A stretch of DNA of 64,000 nucleotides from Tetragonia tetragonoides. Lineage: Eukaryota; Streptophyta; Magnoliopsida; Caryophyllales; Aizoaceae. The notes under the pieces were generated by a model, which saw only the letters and a program-made list of their open reading frames with translations, was not told the DNA's origin and did no database searches. The stretch spans positions 20,779,001-20,843,000 of the forward strand of contig CM076141.1 of assembly GCA_038025085.1 (NCBI GenBank). Reading direction: 5' to 3'. Below, one piece after another: positions 22,596 to 32,903 of this stretch. Position 1 is the first letter of the stretch. Each line of letters opens with the position of its first letter. Position numbers and translations under genes: made by a program.

Positions 22596-22857
22596 ATATA
22601 TATTAATGAAAGACTTGCTGATTTTTGCATTAATCGAATGCATCAAAACTCCTTTTAGAGATTTATTTTGTTAAGGTGGTCGGGCCCAAGTTATATTGGT
22701 TACCTACATATCCATGCGGAATCATGCCAATGTAGTTCATAAAACCAAATCTCAATTTAATTTTTTTTCTTTTTCCGGTCGTGGGTCCCACATGGACGAG
22801 TTGACCGATTTTGACTTGGATTTGGTGCCTTAGTGGACTCTCTCAAAGATTTAACAT
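22596..22857 (-). other. TAT-O copy A 3' UTR remnant
   Basis: Noncoding remnant downstream of integrase, with a poly-T tract at about 22758-22775. No LTR or polypurine tract follows. A near-identical segment is in unit B (39338-39596). Confidence 0.7.
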
Positions 22858-24000
22858 TTATGCATTGAACCGCTTAAGTTGGTCCATATTTGTGAGTTGG
22901 GTGAACTCGTTGCTGTCTAAGTCCATTAGCTTTGCTGCTCCATCGGATAATATTGTCTTAATAAGGTATGGGGCAGCCCAATTAGGCTTGAACTTTCTCC
23001 AAGGATCGGCCACAAATGGTCTCACCTCTTTTAGGACAAAGTCTCCTTCTTTTAGTCCTCTAGCCTTGAATCGTTGATCAAAATGCCTTGCCATCCTTGC
23101 TGGGTAGACATGACCATAATGTAGGGCATTTAGTCGTCTCTCATCTAGCAAGATTAATTGGTCATACGGGGCTTGAACCCACTCTACTTCGGGTAATTCA
23201 CTTTCCAAAGCTATCCTCAAAAGGGGATTTCTACCTCGACCAGGAGTACCGCCTCCATTCCATATACTAAAGAATAAGGTGTTGCTCCCTTTGAAGAACG
23301 AATGGTGGTTCTATATCCCCATAAGGCGAATTGTAGCTTCTCCGGCCAATCTTCGTAGTTTTCCGTCATCTTAGCTATCATTTGTTTCACGTTTTTGTTT
23401 GCGGATTCTACGGCTCCATTTGTTTGTGGCCTGTAAGGTGAAGACTGGCGATGTTGAATTTTAAACTTGGTGAAAAGCTCGGCAACAGCTTTTTTGAATT
23501 GAGACTTGTGGTCACTTATGATCTCGTGGGGCACCCCATATATGGTGATGATGTTGTCACGTATGAACTTTATTTGCCACGTGTTTGGACGCTATCATTG
23601 CGTACGAACGAGCTTCAACCCATTTGGTAAAGTAGTCTATCGCGACTAGTATGTATTCATGGCCTCCTTTTCCTGTGGGGGTGATTTTTCCAACGATGTC
23701 AATACCCCATCCAGAGAACGGCCATGGTGAAGTGAATGTATGTAAAGGGGTAGGTGGTCTGTGTTGTAAATTAGCGTGAAATTGGCAGCGTGTGAACTTT
23801 CTCACGTATTCGATGCAATCTTTTTCCATCGTAGTCCAATAGTATCCTTGCCTTAGGATTTTCTTGACCAAGGTGAGTCCATTCATGTGGGGACCACATA
23901 CGCCATTATGTATATCGCTCATGACTTTGAGGACCTCGCGTTCGTTTAAGCACAGAAGACTTAACCCTTGTGGTGTCTTTTTATAAAGTTTGCCTTGCAC
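22858..24000 (-). pseudogene. TAT-O copy A integrase
   Basis: On the minus strand: zinc domain (GVCGPHMNGLTLVKKILRQGYYW...CQFH), core with 'GWGIDIVGKITP' (first Asp) and 'YFTKWVEARSYA' in 24000-23557. Then comes 'HEIISDHKSQFKK' (second Asp) and QTNGAVESANKNVK (Glu) in 23534-23217, and the C-terminal part 'ALHYGHVYPARMARHFDQRFKARG...GPYLI-like' in 23220-22858. Copy A reads WAAPYLI where copy B has WAGPYLI. Two frame changes (near 23545 and 23220) break the frame in both copies. Confidence 0.87.
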
Positions 24001-24009
24001 ATGTATGTA

Positions 24010-24989
24010 TTATGCGGCTAGTCTTCTTAAGGCTCTTTGTGCCCTAGGTGTTGACTGTGGACGATAAACGCCTTTGGCGAGTAAATTGAGAATGTCGGTA
24101 AACCATTCTTCCTCGTCTTCCTCATTGAGGCATACTTCAAGTGCAATACAGAAGGCGTGCTCAGTGCGCCTTCGAATGTGAATGGGCATGGATATTACAT
24201 CATCTGGAATATTTATCATAGAAGCCATTTTTGCTAAGGCATCTGCGAACTGGTTGTCATCTCTAGGAAGGTATGTGGAACGGACATAAGTGAAATATTT
24301 GGCTATCTTTTCAAGATATTCTTGGTAAGGTGCCAGGGATTCGCTTTTCACTTTCCATTTTTGGAAGCTTGGTTTATGATGAGAGTTGAATCTCCATATA
24401 CCTTTAGATCCTTAATTTGCAGTTGTATTGTCGCTTCTAGACCAATGATGCATGCTTCATATTCGGCGCCGTTGTTGGTTACCTCATGACCTAACTTGAC
24501 GGCTATGGGAGTATGTGCACCTTTGGGGCTGACTAATAACACTCCTACGCCATAACCCTTTTGGTTTGATGCTCTGTCAAAGTATAATTGCCAAGTGTTC
24601 TCCTCGACACTCATTATTCCTTCATCTGGAAAGTCATGTGTAGCATCTTCACTAGTAACTGGGTTTTCGGCGAGATGTTCAGAAATGGCATGTCCTTTGA
24701 TCGCCTTTTGGTGTTCAAAAGTTAGATCGAATTCTGAAAGCATGACGGTCCATCTTGCTATTCTTCCACTAAGGATGGGTTTTTCGAACAAGTACTCTAA
24801 CGGATTCATCCTTGACTTTATATGAACGGAATGTTGTAGCATGTAGTGTCGAAGCTTCTTGGTTGCAGTGACCAATGCGAGACACTTCTCTAGGGTGGAG
24901 TATCGTGTTTTGTATTCTAGGAATTTCTTGCTAAGGTAGTATGTTGCTTTTTCGTCAGTCTCCACCTTTTGGGCCAACATAGCACCCAT
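24010..24989 (-). pseudogene. TAT-O copy A RNase H and second (Tat-type) RNase H
   Basis: 24989-24348 begins with the end of the Ty3 RNase H (MGAMLAQKVETDEKATYYLSKKF, 'RYSTLEKCLALV') and continues into a second domain: LYFDRASNQKGYGVGVLL (first Asp), 'VTNNGAEYEACIIGLEA' (Glu), 'LKVYGDSTLIINQ' (Asp). This dual arrangement is the hallmark of the Tat lineage. 24351-24010 is the linker with 'YVRSTYLPRDDNQFADALAKMAS'. In copy B, 139 bp of this linker (24171-24309 here) is deleted. Confidence 0.88.
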
Positions 24990-25119
24990 GGCGGTTTCTG
25001 TGACTGTTAGTTATAGCATAAGTTGTTTTCCAGGAATGGGCGGAACCAGTACGGGTGGTTTAGCTAAGTATTCCTTAATCTTGTCGAAGGCTTGTTGGCA
25101 TTGATCATCCCAGGCAGAT

Positions 25120-25784
25120 TTAGTGTCCTTTTTGAGCTTCTTGAAGATGGGCTCGCATAATAGTCAATATGGATATGAATCGACTTATATATTGGAGACG
25201 TCCTAGGAATCCTCTTATCTCCTTTTCATTTTTGGGAGATGGCATATCCCTTATGGCTTTGATTATAGTAGGATTTATTTCAATACCTCTTGTGCTTATG
25301 ACGAATCCTAAGAGCTTGCCCGAAGTTACTCCAAACGCACACTTTTGAGGATTTAATCTCATGTTGTAATTCCGAAGCCTGACAAAGAATTTCCTTAGAG
25401 AGGGTATATCCCCTTCTCTCTCCTTTGATTTAATGATCATATCGTCTAAGTACACCTCGGCTTCCTTGTGTATCATGTCATGTAGAAGGGAAGTTGTGAT
25501 TCTTTGGTATGTTGCTCCCGCGTTCTTCAACCCGAAAGGCATGACGGTGTAGCAATAAGTCCCCCATTGGGTAATGAAAGTGGTTTTCTCCATATCTTCT
25601 TAGCCATATGTATTTGGTTATACCCTTCATAGTCGTCCATGAATGATAAGAGGGCATCTCCTACAGTATTATTCACCAATACGTCTATATGTGCCAACGG
25701 AAAGTTGTCCATTGGACTTGCCTTGTTCAGATCCCTAAAGTCAACACACATCCTTACTTTGCTATCCTTTTTTAAAACGGGCAC
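25120..25784 (-). pseudogene. TAT-O copy A reverse transcriptase
   Basis: 'MPVLKKDSKVRMCVDFRDLNKASPMDNFPLAHIDVLV' (25784 downward), a frame change near 25590, then 'TYCYTVMPFGLKNAGATYQR' and the active site EVYLDDMIIKSK. Copy B has the commoner YVDD. Later blocks 'NPQKCAFGVTSGKLLGFVIS' and 'IRGFLGRLQYISRFI' follow. Tat-type RT is distinguished from Tekay RT by these block variants. Confidence 0.88.
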
Positions 25785-25838
25785 TATGTTAGCAACGCAT
25801 TTGGGATATTGAGCAACCCTGATAAAACCCGCTGCGAG

Positions 25839-26634
25839 CTATTTTTGCACCTCCTCTTTGATTTTCAGTGCCCACCCAGGCATTGAATCTGGGTTGAGCG
25901 GTATTTTATTCTGTGCTATTTCGCGACTTATTCCCGTCATATCTTTGTAGGACCAAGCAAAAACGTCTATGTATTCTTTTAAGAGATTTATAAAGCTTTC
26001 TCGCTCTTTGGGAGTTAACGATAAGCCTATGCGCACTTGCCGCGGCTCTTGATCGTTTGCAAGATTGATTAATTCTGTTTCTTCCACAATTGAAGTCCTT
26101 TGTTCATGCTCTAACAGTTCTTTAGTTACTTCTTTGGGTAATTCTTGTTCATCTTTTGAATTATTAGCTACTAAGTAATCCAAGAAGTAAGCAGAATCAG
26201 TTAATATTTTATTGATAGGAGAAACATCAACTGAGCCATTACTATTGGCTTTAACATCTTTAGACTTGCAAACAGAAATTGAACATAGATTTGGGTGGAC
26301 CACCCGACTCTACTATATTAGACTCGTCTTCGGAATCGGACTCGGTCCGGTCGGAATCACAGTCAGAGTCAGACTTAGATTCTTCGGAGATCGTGATCTT
26401 GATCTTCTTTCCATTGGCTCCTGTCCAACTTATAGTACATTTTCGCTTTGTGAGTTGACCCTCGTTTGGAGTGATCAACTTAGTTGGGTCAAAGTGTGCA
26501 TCCTGAATTGCATTATTGACATTGTGGAGCTCTTCATCTTTTGTATGGCGATGCTCTTGTCCAAAAAATAGACCCAACGCATTATTGGGTGTGTTCTCTA
26601 CCCAATCAAAGTTCAGCCTCCTTCTTACAGGCAA
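25839..26634 (-). pseudogene. TAT-O copy A gag-pol linker (no protease motif seen)
   Basis: Corresponds to the 276-codon frame of copy B (43269-42439). It has an acidic Ser/Asp/Glu stretch (SDSDCDSDRTESDSEDES), then 'VRIGLSLTPKERESFINLLKEYIDVFAWSYKDMTGI', the segment that in Tat elements directly precedes RT. The retropepsin DTG/DSG motif expected between gag and this point is not visible in any minus frame I checked. In copy A a frameshift near 26290 and a 33-bp deletion near 25880 (relative to copy B) are private. Confidence 0.7.
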
Positions 26635-26688
26635 AGGAGGGATGAAGGTGATCCTTCCTTTGTTAAGAGTGTCGGATAAGGCCTTATA

Positions 26689-28897
26689 TCATACGAACGA
26701 CCCCTTCATTGACGAGGTCTTGTATCTTGCGTTCCAGGTGCACACATTCGTCCGTATGATGTCCCCTTCCTCGGTGATAGATGCAAAAAGAGGTATGGTT
26801 CCAATCCTTACTCTTATTTCCTGGATCTGGATCAGGTGTTGGCCCAATGGGCCTAGAATACCTTTCAAATACAGGTCTTGAAATATTTGACTTGGGGTTG
26901 AAAGGATGGCGGTGTATACCCTTTTTGGCATTTGGTTATGATACTCTCTCTCGAGATTGGCGATGTTTCTGCAGTTGTATGGTTGAACTTGTATAAGATC
27001 TTAAATTTTGTGCTTCAACGCCCAACACTCTTCAGTGTCATGGCCTCTTCCCCTGTGGTAATTGCAAAACTCACATGGGTACCAGGCGATCCCTGGAGAG
27101 ACAGGATCGGGGGTTGGTCCCAGAGGTCGTATAAATCCAATGCTTATGAATATCTCAAGAGTGTGAGTCAGATGGAGTGGTAGCGGGGAGAAGTTTCTTT
27201 GGGTCATATACCTCATGGATGGGACGTCACTAAGTGGAAGACTCACGCTTGGGTGGAGGATAGATGCGAAATGCGCTTCTGCGTCCTCTCTTTCTTTCCT
27301 CTTCATCTCGATGTTAGTTACTTCTTCGTCTATTTGTTTTAGACCAACAGTGATTTCCTTGACCAAGTCCTCCAATGATTTCTTTGGGGTGTTGCTAGTT
27401 GTGTGCAGGTCATCCTCCTCATCACTATCCCAAATTCCGGCCACCTCTAGATGGAGGGAGTCAATCTTAAATGGTGGGACACGATGTCCAATTGGCACAA
27501 TCATGCGAGAAGGGTCTTTTTCCTCTTCTTCATTTGTAATGACGAAAACTGCGCCTAGAGGATTGGTGTTGTTATTTGGAGTGGGAACATTCTTTGGCTT
27601 GGGAATAGTCCCATTGTCAAAAAGATCCGGGATTTTATTCTTGAGTGTCCAACACTTCTCGGTGTCATGTCATTTTCTTCTATGGAATTTGCAATCATGA
27701 TTAGGATTCCATGACGGGCTCCTCTTTTCGACGTCGGGATCCGGCGTGGGGCCCACGACATCGAGGTAGTCATTATTGACAAAGTTTTCCAAAGCTTTAG
27801 CATAGGTCATACCCAATGGGGTGTATTGCCTTTGCGGTTTGTCGTAGAGAGCATTGATTTCATTAACCTTGTTGGAAGAGTTTCCCGAATTGGGGTTCTT
27901 CTTGTAGCCTGAGCTATAAGCACCTTTATTGAAGAAGTCCTTGTTTTTCTCCTTTTTGAGTGCTTGATCATCCTATATGAGCAATCCCACACTATTGAGT
28001 TGTGCATATGAAGTAATTGCTTGGTATTTGACACGATTAAAGTAAGGAGGTTGTAAGTTCTTGATGAGTTTCCGAATTTGCTCTTCCTCGGATGGACGGT
28101 CGAGCATTTCGGCCACTTTGGTTCTCCAGCGAAGCTTTCATTTTCACCTTGCTTGATTGCTTCCAACTCTCTCATGGTGGTTGGTTGGATGACATTGTCG
28201 GCATACCTAGTGAGGAATAAACTGGACACTTTGTTCCATTCCTGAACCTGATTGGGCTCGAGCTTGAAAAACCATGCTCTAACAGTGGAGTCCAAGGTTT
28301 GTGAGAAAAGGTGAATATAGAGGTCAGGATCTACTCCTCTTAGGCCCATTGTAGTGGTGAAAGCCCTTATGTGATCTTTTAGATCATCGGTCCCTTTGAA
28401 GATGGGAGTTTCCCCTTCATGTGAGAGGAGTATCCTTCAGCATTGATCATGTAGTCACTTATGATCTTGTTTTGAGTTAGAGCTAACTCAAGGTTCTTAA
28501 TTTGAGCACTTAGCTCTTCCACCTTGTCATCTCGAGGTGGAGGATCATCTTGGTTAAGAGGGTCAGCTTCTTTGACCTTGCTCTCTATCCATGTCACACG
28601 GTTTCCCATAGTATCCAGCATTTTCATCATTTCAGTCAACATCTGATCGGTGGTCTTAGGTGGTGGAGAGGGCATATCATCTTCGACCATTTCAGTCAAC
28701 TTAGAACAAGAGGGTCGATACGGAGGGGGAGTAACAAATACTGCGTCAGGCCTAGCTTTGCTTCGAAGGAGGAGATTCCAATACGAGTTTCCTAACCAGA
28801 CGTTGATTACTATGATCGCGTTCCCAACTTTTTGGACCGACTGTTTTCTTCCCAATCCTGGACAGCGGATAAGACTTAGAAAAGGAAAGACTAACAA
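26689..28897 (-). pseudogene. TAT-O copy A gag
   Basis: Minus strand from 28897. It opens with 'ARPDAVFVTPPPYRPSCSKLTEMVEDDM', a coiled-coil-like 'LTEMMKMLDTMGNRVTWIESKVKE', then the Tat capsid signature around 28390-28140 (HIRAFTTTMGLRGVDPDLYIHLF, 'VRAWFFKLEPNQVQEWNKVSSLFLTRY'). Two zinc-knuckle-like motifs follow: 'CKFHRRK-HDTEKCWTL' near 27690-27640 (its Gly codon is now a stop) and CEFCNYHRGRGHDTEEC near 27060-27010. Several frameshifts, plus private 23- and 27-bp deletions near 28130 and 28405, kill it. Confidence 0.83.
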
Positions 28898-28991
28898 GTT
28901 CCACGAAATAAAAGTTTTAAAACAAAGATGGGAAGTTTCTTTCTAGGATGTTTTATCAACATAGTTACCCTTGGGGACTAAGTAATGGGTT

Positions 28992-29569
28992 TAGGTCAAA
29001 AGATCTCGACTCAATATAGGATAAATAAAATATATTATACTCTTGCTAAAGGAGAAGGGAGAGATATTATCTCGACTCAATATGGGATAAAGCAAAAGAT
29101 ATTATACTCTTTACTAAAAGGAGAGGGGAGAGATATCATCTCGACTCAATATGGGATAAAGCAAAAGATATTATACTCTTGACTAAAAGGAGAGGGAAGA
29201 GATATTATCTCGACTAAATTATGGGATAAAGCAAAAGATATTATACTCTTGACTAAAGGGAGAGGGGAAAGATATTATCTCGGCTCAATATTGAATAAAG
29301 CAAAAGATATTATACTCTTGACTAAAAGGAGAGGGGAGAGATATTATCTCGACTCAATATGGGATGAAGCGAAAGATATTATACTCTTGACTGAAAGGAC
29401 AGGGGAGAGATATTATCTCGACTCAATATGGGATAAAGAAAAATATATTATACTCTTGACTAAAGAAGAGGGGAGAGATATTATCTCGACTCAATATGGG
29501 ATAAAGCAAAAGATATTATACTCTTGACTAAAGGAGAGGGGAGAGATATTATCGAGATCTTTTGACCTA
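28992..29569. repeat. 69-bp tandem array bounded by an 18-bp inverted repeat, copy A
   Basis: 'Ctcgac' phase points at 29005, 29071, 29140, 29209, 29279, 29348, 29417, 29485 and 29551 give eight units of 66-70 bp (mostly 69). The first unit is preceded by TAGGTCAAAAGATCTCGA (28992-29009) and the last is followed by its perfect reverse complement TCGAGATCTTTTGACCTA (29552-29569). The array lies in the element's leader, between primer site and gag. Because 69 is divisible by three, the antisense strand reads openly with a 23-residue period; I treat that as an artefact. Confidence 0.92.
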
Positions 29570-30230
29570 GACTCACTACCTAAATAAAGGGAAAGAATAT
29601 AGCAACCAAATCTTTCCTAAGGTAACGAGCATCATATAGAACATTCAGGGATATTATTTCCTAAAAATAAAGATTCTGGACTCCATCTTAAGACAAAATT
29701 TAGACTCAATAAAGGAAAAGATCCTAATTGGGGTCGAACCTAATATTCTATGACAATCAAAAAGACTACGCAAAGATTGCGTTCACATATGGGCAAACAG
29801 CAAACAACGCAATATGACATGATTATGCAAATCTAGCATGGACATGGGACTGAGTTTTAACCTAAAACATCGGTTCATGCAATGGGGTAGGCTTAAGGGT
29901 TTTGGTCAAAAGATACTCATGATCAAGAATGTACTACGATCCGCGGGATGCGCGGCAATGTAGGAAGGTACATGAGGTGGGGGGATCCATGTTGCTTGGC
30001 AAAGAAGGATCGAGTGGATTCTCACCAAGGCACTTCATCACACTCCATTGGCTAAAAACTGGTTTGAACTTGTAAAAACAAGCTTGGAAGTCGCACATGC
30101 ACATAAATGCAATGAATGCAAATTAATGATGAATGACAAGTCACAAAATGATAATAAGAACACTCAGGCAGTGAACCAAGCAAAAATAATTATAATGAAT
30201 CGATTTTAAAGTTACACCCTCTTAATCATC
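29570..30230 (-). other. TAT-O copy A leader
   Basis: Untranslated leader between the primer site and the tandem array. It is A/T-rich on the + strand with no coding signal or recognised motif. Confidence 0.6.
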
Positions 30231-30248
30231 TCCCCAGTGATGTCGCCA
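30231..30248 (-). promoter_or_regulatory. TAT-O copy A primer-binding site
   Basis: Minus-strand TGGCGACATCACTGGGGA, one base inside the LTR. It is close to the TGGCGACTC...TGGGGA site (usually attributed to tRNA-Arg) used by Tat/Ogre elements. It marks the end of the 5' LTR at 30250. Confidence 0.8.
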
Positions 30249-30249
30249 C

Positions 30250-31805
30250 TGTAGGCTGCCGTATTTTTCTCCCCTCTTTTCCGTGTGCCTCACCTTCGGC
30301 CCTCCTTTTGGGTGGTCGGGTTTTCCGGACAGCCTAGGAGAGCGTGTTGGGTGATCAAATTTCGTGAATCTTTTAGTGTATATGCACATGGAGATTTTTA
30401 TACCAAGGACATGATTAAGATTGTCGGAAGTCACCACCAAATTTTGAGGTAATTTGGAAACCTTGGAGATCAAGTCGATAGTCTAGAAAGACGTCAACTC
30501 AACTCCTGTGCACCCCAATCCCTATTGGGGAAATTGACTTCACTAATGAGTTCGGGGCCGTAGGTACGAGCTAGGAAGGTGTTAGGCACCCAAATCGTCC
30601 GTTAACAACAACGGCCTTTACTAATCGATTCAATATAATTATTAATGCTACGGTTCCAAACAGGGTTCAGTTTGTCCAAATTCCAAATTTTAACTAATGG
30701 GTTTGAACAAGCATTATTAATGTGACCACTTTTAACAATTTATCAAGTTACATGCTTTTTATTGATAGAAAACGATAAATATGCTAAAAACTTGCAAGTT
30801 AGAAGACAAACAAGGTAATTCATCCACCAATTCACAAACAAAGCATAATTCAATATAAAGCAATAACTAATAAATATGCATTCATTCATCCATTCATTAG
30901 GCTTAATACAAGCCATATTGCCCAAAACGCGCCATGCATGTACATATCACATAAACCAAATTCGTTAGTAATAACAAGCAATATAAAATTTACTGAAAAC
31001 CCTCAGGTTGGATTACCTGGATGCTCACAATGAACTTATTGGGTTGTATTGCTTGAATTCATGCTCTTGATGAAGTATGAAGGTTTATTTTTGTGGTGCT
31101 AGGGCTAATCCTAAAGAAGGAGTAGAATCAGAATTTAGGGCTTATAATATGAGAGAGAATCTCCAACCTCTTAGAGAGAATCTCCAACTTTGAGAGGAAA
31201 ATCTCCAACCTCTTCAACTGAACCCTAAGGTTTGCTTATATAGAAGAGGGGGAGCTGCCAGGGTTTGGCACGAAGATCGAATGGGCCTCGAATTTCGCCG
31301 TCTGCGAGAAAAGGTCCAGGAGGCCAAATCGCTAGGCCGAGCGGCCAAGCGGCCAAGCCGCAAGGTTGGCGGTCAAACTGCTTCGCCTAGCGGCACAGCC
31401 GCTTGTCCTAGCGGCCACCACTTGAGCCTAAGTGTGGCCGCTTGGACCTGGTGCGGTGTGCCTCCATAGGCGCCTAGCATGATTTTCGTGCGGGGGAGGC
31501 TCTTCCGAGGGGGTCCACGCGGGATTGACTGAGCTCCCTTGTTTGACCAAGGGTTGACTCATGGGTTTGAGTTCCCTTTCGGGCCCTTAGGTTCAAAGAG
31601 GCGTATCTCTCAGTTTTGGACTCCAATTGAATTGAGTCCAACTGTTTTGGATCACCTGTACAAAAGGCTTCCACTGGCTACTTCAAATGAACTGGGCTAA
31701 CCATCAGAGCAATTATTCTCGCAACCCAAGTTCGAGCAAAATCCAATCCTTTTATCATCGGGTTTTTACGGGGACTCATTATAGAGACATTTTTTTGTGT
31801 CTACA
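30250..31805 (-). repeat. TAT-O copy A 5' LTR (1,556 bp)
   Basis: Minus strand TGTAGACACAAAA (31805) to ...GCAGCCTACA (30250). It contains GC-rich blocks (31300-31460) in U3 and an 'ggtggtgacttcc' motif near 30428-30440 comparable to TAT1's LTR. It abuts TEK-M gag at 31806 (flank GTACC). Copy B's LTR is 32 bp longer, mainly from extra 'ccaaaccg/aagcgg' sequence near 48030-48090. Confidence 0.87.
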
Positions 31806-32479
31806 GTACCTTCTCCGTACTTCTTCTCGTGAAAGTGACCACTCTTGGGGAGACTACGTTGTCGTACTTCTCCTTGAGTCCCATCCAAAGATGGATGTTA
31901 GGCAGACCAGCTAGCAGTAGCTCTACCCATAAGCCTTCGTATAGATTCGTGCGATTCTCGTACTGATAACGCTCGATCGCAGTATAAGCACGTCGTATGT
32001 AGATACGTATATCCTCGAGCTCAGCGTCAGTAGCGAAGAATGGATCCACAGGAGGAGACCAATTTGCAGCAGAAGTAGCTGCGGTTGTAGGCGCAGGAGT
32101 AGGTGCAATGTTGTTGTCGCTCTCGGCACTAGTATCTTCCAAATCCGGCATATCATCATTCTCTTCCGGTGGTGTATACACAGGTTCGGACTCAGAGGGA
32201 TCTCCTCTTCATCAACTGCACGTGCAGCAGGTGCGGCAACTGGCGCGGGTACAGGCGCGGTCATAGGTGCGGGAATCGATGTGGCGCGTGCGGCCTCGTC
32301 ACGTACGACAATATCGTGCGCGATGCGGTCTTGCGCGGCCTCGTGGCGCACACTCTCGTCGTTTCCTGTCGACTCTCTACCCAATGAAGCGACATACTCT
32401 ACTGTTGTGCACGATGAGCTAGGGCGCGTGCCCTTTGGTGTGTAGTCGTCATTCGCGCAGTCATTCTTGTCCTTGCAAT
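31806..32479 (-). pseudogene. TEK-M gag N-terminal fragment, copy A
   Basis: Minus-strand gag start region, with the Ala/Pro-rich 'SIPAPMTAPVPAPVAAPAA', an acidic 'NDDMPDLEDTSAESDNN', 'WSPPVDPFFATDAELEDIRIYIRRAYTAIERYQYENRTNLYEG' and 'GLPNIHLWMGLKEKYDNVV', then truncation by the TAT-O LTR. The start codon present in copy B (ATG at 49191) is ATT here (32477-32479), and frames shift near 32180. TEK-P gag contains the same 'PFFTTDAELDDIPAYIDRAFTTIEHYEYENRT' region, confirming homology. Confidence 0.82.
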
Positions 32480-32663
32480 CTACAGGTAGACAATCAAACA
32501 ATAAGAACTTCATAAATCACAAGCAAAATGATTTCAAATAATTCCTATCTTCTAGGACTACTACGCTCAACGGCTTTAATTATATTTTATTTTCCCCAAA
32601 ATGAAACTAATCTTTATTAATTCATTAATTAATCTTAAGCAACCTTTTTTTTAAACCTAGGGC
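32480..32663 (-). other. TEK-M leader ending at the tandem-duplication joint
   Basis: Untranslated sequence between gag and primer site. It stops at 'aaacctagggc' (32653-32663), where unit B begins with 'ataggtaaatc'. In unit B the same leader runs on into the primer site and 5' LTR. Confidence 0.85.
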
Positions 32664-32903
32664 ATAGGTAAATCTCTTCACCTTTAGTCATATACTCCTT
32701 TGCTTTCATGGTCGCCACTACCTTCAACTTCGGCTAGACCACGACTCCTTTGTAGGTAATTCTTCTACCTTTCGGTCCACGTAACAACACACGTTGTTTA
32801 AAGCACTCTATCTTAACCCTATACTTGGCTAACCAATCCATTCCCAACATCACGTCAAAATCCTTTTCATACAACGCTTTACAATTAACAATCGACCTAT
32901 CTG
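32664..32903 (-). pseudogene. TEK-M protease-RT linker, unit B copy
   Basis: Repeat of 15211-15510 with an in-frame 60-bp deletion (joining 'LYEK' to 'DFDVMLG'; corresponds to 15411-15470). It is followed by the TEK-P LTR at 32904. Confidence 0.85.

Larger units (their letters stand above)
22596..31805 (-). mobile_element. TAT-O copy A: Tat/Ogre-type Ty3 element, 3' LTR deleted
   Basis: Minus-strand order: 5' LTR (30250-31805), primer site, leader with a 69-bp tandem array, gag, acidic linker, RT, RNase H, second (plant/archaeal-type) RNase H, integrase, 3' UTR. The extra RNase H upstream of integrase and the TGGCGAC-type primer site define the Tat lineage. The element starts TGTAGACAC and abuts TEK-M gag at 31806. 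At its 3' side it ends in the filler junction without an LTR. Confidence 0.9.
15211..32663. repeat. Tandem duplication unit A (about 17.45 kb)
   Basis: Everything from 'ataggtaaatctcttcacc' (15211) to '...aaacctagggc' (32663) recurs in the same order and orientation at 32664-49374. The offset is 17,453 at the left end and shrinks in steps to about 16,690-16,740 through deletions, mostly in unit B. The unit holds TEK-M linker, TEK-P, the deletion junction, TAT-O and TEK-M gag. The shared GGC at 15208-15210, 32661-32663 and 49372-49374 marks the breakpoints. Divergence is about 1-2% by eye with private indels, so it is not an assembly echo of identical sequence. Confidence 0.93.

Noticed and set aside
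29249..29527. Open frame with a 23-residue repeat across the 69-bp array on the + strand
   Set aside because: It is antisense to TAT-O and open only because the unit length is a multiple of three; there is no start context or homology.
28992..29569. CRISPR-like array
   Set aside because: Units are contiguous 69-bp tandem repeats without unique spacers, in a plant retrotransposon leader.
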